Source: Streptomyces dengpaensis | GTDB taxonomy: Bacteria; Actinomycetota; Actinomycetes; Streptomycetales; Streptomycetaceae | Assembly (NCBI RefSeq): GCF_002946835.1 | Contig: NZ_CP026652.1 | Location: 2,480,001 to 2,544,000 of the forward strand | Reading direction: 5' to 3' | DNA: 64,000 bases | Shown here: positions 55,107 through 63,433 of the stretch, one piece after another | Position numbering within the stretch: position 1 is the first letter of the stretch | Layout: the number at the start of each line of letters is the position of its first letter | Translations under genes and position numbers: made by a program | The notes under the pieces: model-generated | The model's input: only the letters and a program-made list of their open reading frames with translations | What the model was told of the DNA's origin: nothing | Databases searched by the model: none

Positions 55107-56954
55107 ATGGACTCCCAGACCTCACAGTCATCCCAGGCACCTCAGCCACCTCAGTCACCTCATACGTTCCAGGTCGACCTGCGCGGTTTGGTGGACCTCC
55201 TCTCCCATCACCTGTACTCCAGTCCCAAGGTCTATCTGCGCGAACTGCTGCAGAACGCCGTGGACGCGATCACCGCGCGGCGGGCCGAGCAGCCCGGTGC
55301 CCCGGCCACCGTGCGTCTGTACGCCGAGGGCGGCGCCCTGCGGGTGGAGGACTCCGGTGTGGGCCTCACCGAGTCCGACGTACACAGCCTCCTCGCGACC
55401 ATCGGCCGCAGCTCCAAGCGGAACGACGGTCTGGAGTCGGCGCGTTCGGACTTCCTGGGGCAGTTCGGCATCGGCTTGCTGGCGTGCTTCGTCGTCGCCG
55501 AGCGCATCCGGGTCGTCAGCCGCAGCGCGCGTACGCCCGACGCGGCGCCCGTGGAGTGGACGGCGACCGACGACGGCTCGTACACCGTGCGCACGCTGCC
55601 GCATGAGGCGCGCACCGAACCGGGCACCACCGTGCACCTGGTGGCGCGCGCCGGGGCCGGCGAGTGGCTGAGCAAGGTGCGGGTGCGGTCGCTGGCACGG
55701 GACTTCGGGTCGCTGCTGCCGTACGACGTGCGGGTCGGCGACGAGGTGATCACGGACCTTCCGGCGCCCTGGGACCGCGCCCATCCGAGCCCCGCCACCC
55801 GAAGGGTGGCCCTGGCACGGCACTGCCACAACCTGTTCGGGTTCACGCCGCTGGACTCGATCGACCTGGACGTGCCGCTCGCCGGGATCCGGGGCGTGGC
55901 GTACGTCCTGCCGACCGCGGTCAGCCCGGCCCAGCGCGCGAGCCACCGCGTGCACCTGAAGGGGATGCTGCTCACCGAGCGGGCCGAACAGCTGCTGCCC
56001 GACTGGGCGTTCTTCGTGCGCTGCGTCCTCGACACGGACAGCCTGCGGCCCACCGCGTCACGGGAGTCGCTGTACGAGGACGAGACCCTCGCGGCAGTAC
56101 GGGAGGCGCTGGGCGAGCGCATCCGCTCCTGGCTGACCGGGCTCGCCGCCGGGGATCCCGAGCGGCTGGCCGCCTTCCTGTCGGTGCACTACCTGGGGGT
56201 GAAGTCCCTCGCGCGGCACGACAAGGAGATGCTGCGCACGATGCTGCCGTGGCTGCCCTTCGAGACGACCGACGGGCGGCTGTCCCTGGAGGAGTTCGCG
56301 CAGCGGCACCCGGTGGTGCACTTCACGCGGACCGTTGAGGAGTACCGCCAGGTCGCGCCGATCGCCTCCGCGCAGGGCGTCGGGGTGATCAACGGCGGCT
56401 ACACGTACGACAGCGAGCTGATCGAAGCGCTGCCGTCGGTGCGCCCGGGGACGGTCGTGTCGGAGCTCGACGCCGACACCGTGACGGCTCACCTGGACGC
56501 GGTCGACCCGGCCGAGGAGCTGGCCCTGTCGGCGTTCCTGGCGGCCGCGCGGGCCACACTGGACCCCCTGGGCTGCGATGTGGCCCTGCGTGCCTTCCAC
56601 CCGCTGTCGGTCCCGGCGCTGCACCTGGACGACCGCGCCGCCCGCCACGAGCAGGCCCGCGCGGAGGCCGAGGAACAGGCCGACGACCTGTGGGCCGGCA
56701 TCCTCGGCTCGCTGCACGGCAGCGCGCCACGCGCGCGCCTGGTGCTCAACCACCTCAACCCGCTGATCCGAAGGATCAGTTCACTCAGCGACCCGGAGCT
56801 GATAGGCACCGCCACGGAGTCCCTCTACGGGCAGGCCCTGCTGATGGCCCAGCGCCCGCTGCGGCCCGCGGACTCCGCGCTCCTCAACCGCGCGTTCATC
56901 GGCCTCCTGGAGTGGGCCACCCACACCGACCCCGGGAAGGACGACCGCCGATGA
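55107..56954 (+). CDS. HSP90-family molecular chaperone paralogue
   Basis: 615 aa (E. coli HtpG is 624). The GHKL ATPase elements are complete: Glu46 and Asn50 in YLRELLQNAVDA, the ATP-lid Asp82 in VEDSGVGL, and GQFGIGLLACF at 118-128. The middle domain keeps FVRCVLDTDSLRPTASRE with Arg319 in the place of the catalytic Arg of HtpG. The C-terminal third is more divergent, with no MEEVD end. Its stop overlaps the TPR gene start by 4 nt (ATGA), so the two are translated together. Clients are unknown. Confidence 0.88.
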   Translation: MDSQTSQSSQAPQPPQSPHTFQVDLRGLVDLLSHHLYSSPKVYLRELLQNAVDAITARRAEQPGAPATVRLYAEGGALRVEDSGVGLTESDVHSLLATIGRSSKRNDGLESARSDFLGQFGIGLLACFVVAERIRVVSRSARTPDAAPVEWTATDDGSYTVRTLPHEARTEPGTTVHLVARAGAGEWLSKVRVRSLARDFGSLLPYDVRVGDEVITDLPAPWDRAHPSPATRRVALARHCHNLFGFTPLDSIDLDVPLAGIRGVAYVLPTAVSPAQRASHRVHLKGMLLTERAEQLLPDWAFFVRCVLDTDSLRPTASRESLYEDETLAAVREALGERIRSWLTGLAAGDPERLAAFLSVHYLGVKSLARHDKEMLRTMLPWLPFETTDGRLSLEEFAQRHPVVHFTRTVEEYRQVAPIASAQGVGVINGGYTYDSELIEALPSVRPGTVVSELDADTVTAHLDAVDPAEELALSAFLAAARATLDPLGCDVALRAFHPLSVPALHLDDRAARHEQARAEAEEQADDLWAGILGSLHGSAPRARLVLNHLNPLIRRISSLSDPELIGTATESLYGQALLMAQRPLRPADSALLNRAFIGLLEWATHTDPGKDDRR

Positions 56955-59900
56955 GCCAGGCCATGGACTTCGACGCGCTGCGCCAGGCGATGGCGGACAA
57001 CTACGAGCAGCCGGAGGGACCCGCCCGCAACGCGCGCGCGGAGCAGCTGCTCGTCGAGGCCGAGAAGCTCAACATCCCGCTCGCGGTGATCGAGGCGCTC
57101 GGACACCAGCTGAAGGTCTACAACTACAGCTCCGAGAAGGACAAGATGTTCGTTCCCTTCGCGCGCCTGCTGCGCATGTGGGACGAGCGCCCCGAGGACT
57201 TCGACGAGTACGAGATCCACTCGCTGCACTGGGTCTTCAAGTGGATGTCGGCGGGAATGCTCGACCAGCCGCACATTCCGCTGGCCTCCATCGAGAAGTG
57301 GCTCGGCGAGATGGAGCACCGCTACCGGCTGGCCGGGCACTCCGAGCGGGCCGTGCGCAGCGCCGAGTTCAGCGTCGCCGCCCACCTGGGCGACGTGGAG
57401 CGCGCCGAGCGGGCCTACGCCGCCTGGCTGGCCGCCGACCGGGACACCATGGCCGACTGCCACGCGTGCGAGCTGCACGGCCAGGGCTGGTGGCGGGCGG
57501 AGCGCGGCGCGGACGCCGAAGCACTGGAGCTGTGGAGCCCGGTCCTGGAGGGCGAGTACACATGCGCCCACGAGCCGCACACCGTCCTCGCGTCCTCCCT
57601 GGTGCCCCTGCTGCGCCTGGGGCACGTGGAAGAGGCGCGCGCCCATCACCTGCGCGGGTTCCGGCTGGTGCGCCCCATGGAGAGCATGCGCGGCGCGTAC
57701 GCGGACCACGTGGAGTTCTGCGCCCTCTCCGGCAACGAGGCGCGCGCCCTGGAGCTGCTCGCGGAGCGGCCCGCGTACTTCACGGACTCCGGGGACCCGC
57801 GCAGCAAGCTGGACTTCCTGTCGGTGGTGACCCTCCTGATGGACCGGCTGACGTCGCTCGGACTCGGCGAGCAGACGGTGCCCGGGCCGGCCGGCCGCGC
57901 CTGGACCGCCCGCGAACTCGGCACCCACGCGCGCGGGGACGCGCTTTCGCTGGCCGCGCGCTTCGACGCGCGCAACGGCACGTCGCGCGTGAGTGAGCGC
58001 GCCCGCGCGCGGATGGATCGGCCGCCGCTCGTGGACCGGCTGCCGCTGGGCGTGCGCACCGCGCGCACTGCCCACGCCGGACATTCCGCTCCGGCGCCCG
58101 CCCCCGTGCCGCGCGCCGTCACGGAAGCCGCCGAGCCGGATCTGTCCGCGCTGCTCGCGGAGGCCCGGCGGCTCTCGGGCCTCCGGAGCCCGGACGCCGT
58201 CGAGGCATGGGCCGAGGTGTCGCGCGCCGCCGAGGGCCACGAGCTGGACGCCCGCGCCCGCGCGGAGATCGCCGACCACGCGGCGATGGGCCGCGGCCCC
58301 CAAGGCATCGAGCTCTTTCATCGCGCGGCCGAGTTGTACGCCGAGGCGGACGACCCCGGCGAGGCCCTCGCGGCCCGCGCCCGCGCCACGTACGTCCACG
58401 CCCTGTCGGGCGGCACCGAGGAGGCTCTGACGGTCGCCTCGGAGCTGCGCCAGGAGGTGCTCGCCCTCTTCGCGGCGGGCGGGACGGGGGTGTCGCAGAC
58501 GGCGTCCGTGCTGGTGGGGCGGGCGCGGATCTTGATGCACTGCGTGGATGAGGCCGGAGGTGATGCGGAGGACGGCTCGGCAGAGGCGGGTACGGGTACA
58601 CGTACCGGTACGGGTCTCGTGACCGCCGCCGAGGAGGCCGCGCGGGAGTTGCTGGCGCTTGCCGAGCCGCAGGCCGGGGACGACGTGCCGCTGGCCTCAC
58701 GGGCGGCGGAGGCGCAGGCGATGCTCGGGGAGCTCGCGGCGCGTTCCGGGGACGCCGAGGCGGCCGTGGAGACGTTGTCGCGGGCCGTGGAGACGTTCGT
58801 GGCGGCCGGGCTGCCGTGGTTCGCCGTCGAGTACGACTCCCGGCTCGCCGGAATCGCCCTGCACCTCGGCGACACCGAAAGGGCCGAACAGGCGGCGCGC
58901 GCGGCACTGGACCACGGAGGGTCTTACCTGGAGCCCACGGGCCAGGCCCAACTGCACCTCCAGCTCGCCGGCATCCTCAGCGGCAGCGGGCGGTTCCGGC
59001 CCGCCGCGGAGCATGCCCTGGAGGCCGCGCACTGGGCCGACGAGGCGGGCGAGGCCGCCACGCTCGGCGCCTGGGCCCGGCACCAGCTCGGTGGCTTCCT
59101 GCTCCGTCAGGGGCGGTGGGCGGAGGCCGCGGAGGTGCTGGAGTCGGCGCTGCCCGATCTGACCACCGACATGCACGGCGACGGTGCGATCGTGCAGACG
59201 CGGTGGTGGCTCGGTGACTGTCTCACCGAACTCGGCGAGCACCGTGAGGCCGCCGAACACTGGCTGCGGGCCGCGGACATCGCCCGGCACTGGCCCGAGC
59301 AGCGCGACCACGCGATGCTCGCGCATCTCGCCGCCGAGGCCCTCGGGCACGCCGGGCTGACCGCCCAGGCGGACCAGGCGTACGCCCGGGCCGGCGACCT
59401 CTGGCGCGAGCTCGGCAACGTGCACGGGCTGGTCCGGTCGCTGCGGGCGCGCGCGTGGGCCGTGGTCCGTACGGACGCGGGGCTCGATGGGGCTCGGGAG
59501 TTGATGCAGGTGGCGGTGCGGGAGTGCGAGTCGGCGATCGAGGGCGCGCCCGTCGCGTCAGGGTCGCCTTCGGACTCACCGTCGGACTCGCCGGGTCGTT
59601 CGCCGGAAGACGAGGACGCGCGTCATCGCCTCGTCGCCGAACTCGGCCACACCTTTCGCCAGTTCGGGGACCTTGTGGCCCGTTCCATGTCCGACGACGC
59701 GGAGGAGGCTTCCGCCCGGGCCGCGTTCGAGGAAGCCTTGGTCCACATCACGCGGGCGGTCTCCGTGTTCGACTCCCTGGGGTACGACTTCCTCGACGCC
59801 CGGACCGCGGCCGAGCTCGCCGCCGGGTGGCTGGAGGCCGATCTGGAGCGCCCCGAGGCCGCGTCGGCCCGCGCGCGTGCGGTGCTTTCCGCGTACGCCG

Positions 59901-59983
59901 GGGCGGAGACGGAGACCGCGGAGGCGCGGCGAGCCGAGGCGGAGAACATGTTGAGGGTGGTGGGGACGCGGCCTGAGGGGTGA
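56951..59983 (+). CDS. 1010-aa TPR-repeat protein coupled to HSP90
   Basis: A large alpha-helical repeat protein that starts MSQAMDFDALRQAMADNYEQ. The N-terminal ~300 residues hold a W-rich region (YEIHSLHWVFKWMSAGML) and TPR-like helices (HLGDVERAERAYAAWLAADR). After a basic/Pro linker near 350-390, many more 34-residue repeats follow (GDTERAEQAARAALDHGGSY, RFRPAAEHALEAAHWADEAG, GEHREAAEHWLRAADIARHW). There is no signal peptide or enzyme domain. Overlap with the HSP90 gene suggests that it is a partner or co-chaperone-like scaffold. This is inference, as eukaryotic HSP90 also works with TPR proteins. Confidence 0.8.
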   Translation: MSQAMDFDALRQAMADNYEQPEGPARNARAEQLLVEAEKLNIPLAVIEALGHQLKVYNYSSEKDKMFVPFARLLRMWDERPEDFDEYEIHSLHWVFKWMSAGMLDQPHIPLASIEKWLGEMEHRYRLAGHSERAVRSAEFSVAAHLGDVERAERAYAAWLAADRDTMADCHACELHGQGWWRAERGADAEALELWSPVLEGEYTCAHEPHTVLASSLVPLLRLGHVEEARAHHLRGFRLVRPMESMRGAYADHVEFCALSGNEARALELLAERPAYFTDSGDPRSKLDFLSVVTLLMDRLTSLGLGEQTVPGPAGRAWTARELGTHARGDALSLAARFDARNGTSRVSERARARMDRPPLVDRLPLGVRTARTAHAGHSAPAPAPVPRAVTEAAEPDLSALLAEARRLSGLRSPDAVEAWAEVSRAAEGHELDARARAEIADHAAMGRGPQGIELFHRAAELYAEADDPGEALAARARATYVHALSGGTEEALTVASELRQEVLALFAAGGTGVSQTASVLVGRARILMHCVDEAGGDAEDGSAEAGTGTRTGTGLVTAAEEAARELLALAEPQAGDDVPLASRAAEAQAMLGELAARSGDAEAAVETLSRAVETFVAAGLPWFAVEYDSRLAGIALHLGDTERAEQAARAALDHGGSYLEPTGQAQLHLQLAGILSGSGRFRPAAEHALEAAHWADEAGEAATLGAWARHQLGGFLLRQGRWAEAAEVLESALPDLTTDMHGDGAIVQTRWWLGDCLTELGEHREAAEHWLRAADIARHWPEQRDHAMLAHLAAEALGHAGLTAQADQAYARAGDLWRELGNVHGLVRSLRARAWAVVRTDAGLDGARELMQVAVRECESAIEGAPVASGSPSDSPSDSPGRSPEDEDARHRLVAELGHTFRQFGDLVARSMSDDAEEASARAAFEEALVHITRAVSVFDSLGYDFLDARTAAELAAGWLEADLERPEAASARARAVLSAYAGAETETAEARRAEAENMLRVVGTRPEG

Positions 59984-59999
59984 CCGGGCCGACGGGGTG

Positions 60000-60104
60000 T
60001 TTTTCGCCCCCTCGGCCCCTACTCGTCCCGTACCTGGGCCCGCGGCGGAGCCGCTCATGGACGCCGCGCCCCAGACCCCGCTCCTCAAACGCCGGAGGGG
60101 CTGA
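60000..60104. repeat. Dispersed intergenic repeat, copy 2 (convergent gene ends)
   Basis: It shares TTTTTCGCCCCCTCGGCCCC, CGTCCCGTACCTGGG, CCCCAGACCCC and CTCCTCAAACGCCGGAGGGG with the copy at 25267-25372. It also has an extra GC-rich block (CCGCGGCGGAGCCGCTC) in the middle. It again separates convergent genes. Confidence 0.75.
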
Positions 60105-60114
60105 TCCCCTCCGG

Positions 60115-61863
60115 CTACTCCACCCCGATCAGCAGCAACGCCCCCTGCCGCCCGCCCCGGTACACCACCGTGTCGACCGCCAAGTGCGACTCCCGTACCC
60201 GGGATTCGAGGTGGGCGGCGATGGCGTCGGGGGCCGCGTCGCCGAGGACGAGGGTGACCATTTCGCCGCCGGCGGCGAGCATGCGGTCGAGGACGGTCTC
60301 GGCGGTGGCGGTGATGTCGGAGCCGATCACGGCGACATCGCCGTCGATGAGACCGAGGACGTCACCGGCCTGGCAGATGCCGGCCATGGTCCAGGACTGC
60401 CGCTCGGCGACGGCGACCTCGGCGTAGCGGGTGGCGCCGGCCGCCGAGGTCATGGCGACGACGTCCTCGTCGAAGCGGCGCTCCGGCTCGTGCACGGCGA
60501 GCGCGGCGATGCCCTGCACGGCGGACCGGGTGGGGATCAGCGCGACCCGGACGCCCTCGGCGCGTGCCTGTTCGGCCGCCGCGGCCGCCGTGTGGCGCAG
60601 GTCCGCGTCATTCGGCAGCAGCACCACCTCGCGCGCGTGGGCCCGTCGTACGGCCTCGACGAGCTCGCCGCTGGCGGGCGGTTCCCCTGGCCGCGCGAGC
60701 ACGGTGGTGGCCCCGGCCTCGGTGTACAGCCCGGCCAGCCCCTCGCCGGGCACGACGGCCACGACGGCGCGCTGCGCCCGCTCCCGCGGCGGCCGCCCCG
60801 CCGCGCCTGCGGTGTGAACGTCCCCGAGCCCGAAGTGGGTGATCCTGATCCGGTACGGTCGCCCGGCCTCGACACCCGCCTCCACGGCGGCGCCCGCGTC
60901 GTCCATGTGCACATGGACGTTCCACAGCCCGTCCCCGCCGACCACGACGAGCGAGTCCCCGAGCTGGTCGAGCCGGTCCCGCAGGCGGGCCACGGCCGCG
61001 TCGTCCGCCTCCAGCAGATAGATCACCTCGAAGGCGGGGCCGCCATCCTCCGACGGCCGGTCCACGCATCCCTCGGCATGGGCGTCCCCGGCGACCACGA
61101 GGTCCGTCACGGACTCGTCCACGCGCGCGTGGACCTCCACCGGGGCCCCGAGCACCCCCGGCGCCTCCCCCGTGAACGTCTCCACCAGCGCCGCCAGCAC
61201 CACCACCAGCCCTCGTCCGCCCGCATCGACGACACCCGCGCGCTCCAGGACGGCCAGCTGCCCGGGGGTCGCGGCGAGGGCCGCTCGCGCCCCCTCGTAC
61301 GCCGCGCGCGCGACCGAGCCGCAGTCGCCCTCGGCCCCTATGGCCGCGTCGGCGGCAGCCGAGGCGACCGTGAGGACCGTGCCCTCGACGGGGTGCGCGA
61401 CGGCCTGGCGCGCGGAGTCCGCGGCGCGCTTCAGGGCCAGCCGCAGCCACTGGCCGTCGGTGTGAGCGCTCTCACTTTCGGTGGCGAGTACCTGAGCCAT
61501 GCCGCGCAGCAGCTGCGCGAGGATGGTCCCGGAGTTGCCGCGGGCCCCGATCAGCGCCCCGTGCGCCATCGCGCGCACGGCGTCGGCGAGCCCGGGCTGC
61601 CCGCCCGCCACGGGGTGGCCCGTATTAGCCGCCGGGTCCCCACCGCCCGTCGCGGCCAGCGTCTCGTAGCCCGCGAAAACCGCCTCGACCGCCGTAGCGG
61701 CCGACTCCACCGTCAGATACAGGTTCGTCCCGGTGTCCCCGTCCGCCACCGGGTAGACATTGATGGCGTCGATCTCCTCGCGCGCCCGTCCCAGCGCCTC
61801 CAGCGCGAGCCCGCACCAGGTGCGCACCGCGAGAGCATCCAATGTCTGCGGCACCTGCGGCAC
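60115..61863 (-). CDS. FakA-like DhaL/DegV-domain kinase subunit
   Basis: 582 aa from GTG 61863. The N-terminal DhaL domain has INVYPVADGDTGTNLYLTVE (Mg-ATP Asp cluster), ALIGARGNSGTILAQLLRG and the VVDAGGRGLVVVL segment. A middle region and a DegV-like C-terminal domain (DVLGLIDGDVAVIGSD ... EMVTLVLGD) follow. This is the architecture of FakA, which phosphorylates fatty acids bound by DegV-type FakB proteins. No FakB gene is in the window. It is divergent from rpmB. Confidence 0.85.
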   Translation of the reverse strand: MPQVPQTLDALAVRTWCGLALEALGRAREEIDAINVYPVADGDTGTNLYLTVESAATAVEAVFAGYETLAATGGGDPAANTGHPVAGGQPGLADAVRAMAHGALIGARGNSGTILAQLLRGMAQVLATESESAHTDGQWLRLALKRAADSARQAVAHPVEGTVLTVASAAADAAIGAEGDCGSVARAAYEGARAALAATPGQLAVLERAGVVDAGGRGLVVVLAALVETFTGEAPGVLGAPVEVHARVDESVTDLVVAGDAHAEGCVDRPSEDGGPAFEVIYLLEADDAAVARLRDRLDQLGDSLVVVGGDGLWNVHVHMDDAGAAVEAGVEAGRPYRIRITHFGLGDVHTAGAAGRPPRERAQRAVVAVVPGEGLAGLYTEAGATTVLARPGEPPASGELVEAVRRAHAREVVLLPNDADLRHTAAAAAEQARAEGVRVALIPTRSAVQGIAALAVHEPERRFDEDVVAMTSAAGATRYAEVAVAERQSWTMAGICQAGDVLGLIDGDVAVIGSDITATAETVLDRMLAAGGEMVTLVLGDAAPDAIAAHLESRVRESHLAVDTVVYRGGRQGALLLIGVE

Positions 61864-62066
61864 CTGCGCCTCCTTGAGCTGCTGGACTGGGACGCAGCGT
61901 AGACCCAGGACGGGTTACTGACGGTAGGGGGCCCTGAGGAGGGGCGGGGCGGAGCCCGGAGCAGCCATGGTAGTTTCGTTCTCCGGACGCAGTCGTTGTA
62001 TGCTGCTCCAGTTGCCCGATCCGATCGGGCCTTCCCCCTGGCACCGCCACTCAGATCCTAGATCCT

Positions 62067-62086
62067 GATCCCGGCATGCCGGGATC
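62067..62086. promoter_or_regulatory. 20-bp perfect palindrome in the rpmB leader
   Basis: GATCCCGGCATGCCGGGATC lies 36 nt upstream of rpmB. A second GATC-rich tract precedes it. It may be an operator or an RNA hairpin controlling L28. A candidate -10 TATGCT is at 61999-62004. Confidence 0.5.
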
Positions 62087-62121
62087 AACCGTAAGTGCAT
62101 CTGAAGTCTTTGGAGTGACCC

Positions 62122-62307
62122 GTGGCTGCCAACTGCGACGTCTGCGGCAAGGGGCCGGGCTTCGGCAACAACATCTCGCACTCGCACCGCCGTACGTCCC
62201 GTCGCTGGAACCCCAACATCCAGCGCGTCCGTACCGTGGTGGGCGGGACGCCGAAGCGCGTGAACGCTTGCACCTCGTGCATCAAGGCCGGCAAGGTCTC
62301 GCGCTGA
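62122..62307 (+). CDS. rpmB: 50S ribosomal protein L28, zinc-binding form
   Basis: 61 aa from GTG 62122: [20 protein letters not shown] and later [16 protein letters not shown]. The two CxxC pairs make it the zinc-containing type. It is a single gene, divergent from the FakA-like gene, with an excellent intrinsic terminator 43 nt after the stop. Confidence 0.97.
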   Translation: MAANCDVCGKGPGFGNNISHSHRRTSRRWNPNIQRVRTVVGGTPKRVNACTSCIKAGKVSR

Positions 62308-62349
62308 CAATCGCTAGCGCGCGGCCACTGCTGGTTCGCCTGCACTGAG

Positions 62350-62379
62350 CCGGTCCACCTCACGGTGGGCCGGTTTTTT
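62350..62379 (+). terminator. Classical intrinsic terminator of rpmB
   Basis: 10-bp stem (CCGGTCCACC 62350-62359, GGTGGGCCGG 62364-62373, one G-U pair) with a 4-nt loop and then six T residues. Confidence 0.92.
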
Positions 62380-62382
62380 GCT

Positions 62383-62442
62383 GCCCGCGCGCAAACCAAC
62401 GTCCTCGCGCTGGGCCCGCGCAAAGCCACGTCCTTGTGCTGC
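62383..62442. repeat. Imperfect 30-bp tandem repeat
   Basis: GCCCGCGCGCAAACCAACGT then CCTCGCGCTGG (62383-62413) is followed by GCCCGCGCAAAGCCACGTCC then TTGTGCTGC (62414-62442), and a third GCCCGCG begins the next array. Confidence 0.75.
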
Positions 62443-62579
62443 GCCCGCGTAAGCGTTTAAGCAAGCGCTTACGTACGCCTTTCCGCAAACCCCGCCGTAG
62501 ACCTTTCCGCAGACCCCGCGTAAGCCTTTACGTAAACGCTTACGCAAGCGCTTACGTAAAGGCTTACGCGGCCCGCTTA
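62443..62579. repeat. GTAAACG/CGCTTAC palindrome array 2, containing the thiD stop
   Basis: It starts GCCCGCGTAAGCGTTTAAGC and continues with several CGTAAGC, TTTACG and CCGCAAACCCC/CCGCAGACCCC units. A 52-bp near-perfect palindrome (62518-62569) has 18-bp arms GCGTAAGCCTTTACGTAA and its complement, with a nearly symmetric centre ACGCTTACGCAAGCGC. The thiD stop (TAA at 62579-62577) is itself part of a CGCTTACGC unit. Related to array 1 at 46782-46889. Confidence 0.85.
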
Positions 62580-63416
62580 CGCGCCGCCCCCCGGCCTGAA
62601 CCGCCACCCATGATCCACCGGCCCGATCCCGCCCCCCAGCGGGAACCCGGCGGCGATCGCCCCGGTGACGTACTCCTTGGCCGTCGCCACCGCCTCCGGC
62701 ACCGTCTGGCCCTTCGCCAGCCCGGAAGCGATCGCCGACGCGAGGGTGCAGCCCGTGCCGTGGGTGTGCCGGCTGTCGAGGCGAGGGGCGCGGAGCCAGT
62801 GTTCGTCCGAACCGTCCGTCAGCAGGTCGACAGCCTGGTCCCCGCCCACCCGTCCGGCGTCCGCGGGCAGATGACCACCCTTGATCAGCACCCAACGCGG
62901 CCCGTACGACAGGACAGCGGCGGCGGCCCGGCGCATCTGGGACTCCGAATCGACGTGCACGCCCGTGAGTTGGGCCACCTCGTCGAGGTTCGGCGTCGCC
63001 ACGGTCGCGACCGGCAGCAGCTTGGTCCGTACGGAGTCCAGCGCGGACTCGGCGAGCAGCGAGTCCCCGTGCTTGGAGACGCCGACCGGATCGACGACGA
63101 CCGGCGCGTCCGTATCCATGATCAATTCGGCGACCGCCTCGACGAGTTCGGCCGAGGCGAGCATGCCGGTCTTGACCGCCTGGACGCCGATGTCGTCGAC
63201 GACGCTGCGGTACTGGGCGCGTACGGCCTCCACCGGCAGTTCCCAAGCGCCCTGGACACCCAGGGAGTTCTGCGCGGTGACGGCGGTGATCACGCTCATG
63301 CCGTGCACACCGAGCGCGAGCATCGTCTTCAGGTCGGCCTGGATCCCGGCCCCGCCACCGGAGTCGGACCCCGCGACCGTCAGCACCCTGGGCGGCACAG
63401 CTCTCACACCACTCAT
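62577..63416 (-). CDS. thiD: Hydroxymethylpyrimidine (phosphate) kinase
   Basis: 279 aa. Phosphorylates HMP and HMP-P in thiamine synthesis. Ribokinase-fold motifs are [45 protein letters not shown] and the anion-hole [22 protein letters not shown] 63416 was chosen for GGTGAGG 8 nt upstream. ATG 63437, which overlaps the thiL stop, is in frame. The last residues (RPGGGA) and the stop run into repeat array 2. Confidence 0.95.
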   Translation of the reverse strand: MSGVRAVPPRVLTVAGSDSGGGAGIQADLKTMLALGVHGMSVITAVTAQNSLGVQGAWELPVEAVRAQYRSVVDDIGVQAVKTGMLASAELVEAVAELIMDTDAPVVVDPVGVSKHGDSLLAESALDSVRTKLLPVATVATPNLDEVAQLTGVHVDSESQMRRAAAAVLSYGPRWVLIKGGHLPADAGRVGGDQAVDLLTDGSDEHWLRAPRLDSRHTHGTGCTLASAIASGLAKGQTVPEAVATAKEYVTGAIAAGFPLGGGIGPVDHGWRFRPGGGA

Positions 63417-63433
63417 GACGGCTACCTCACCAT

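Noticed and set aside
62383..62579. CRISPR-like array
   Set aside because: Units are contiguous or palindromic without unique spacers of constant length, and no cas gene is nearby.
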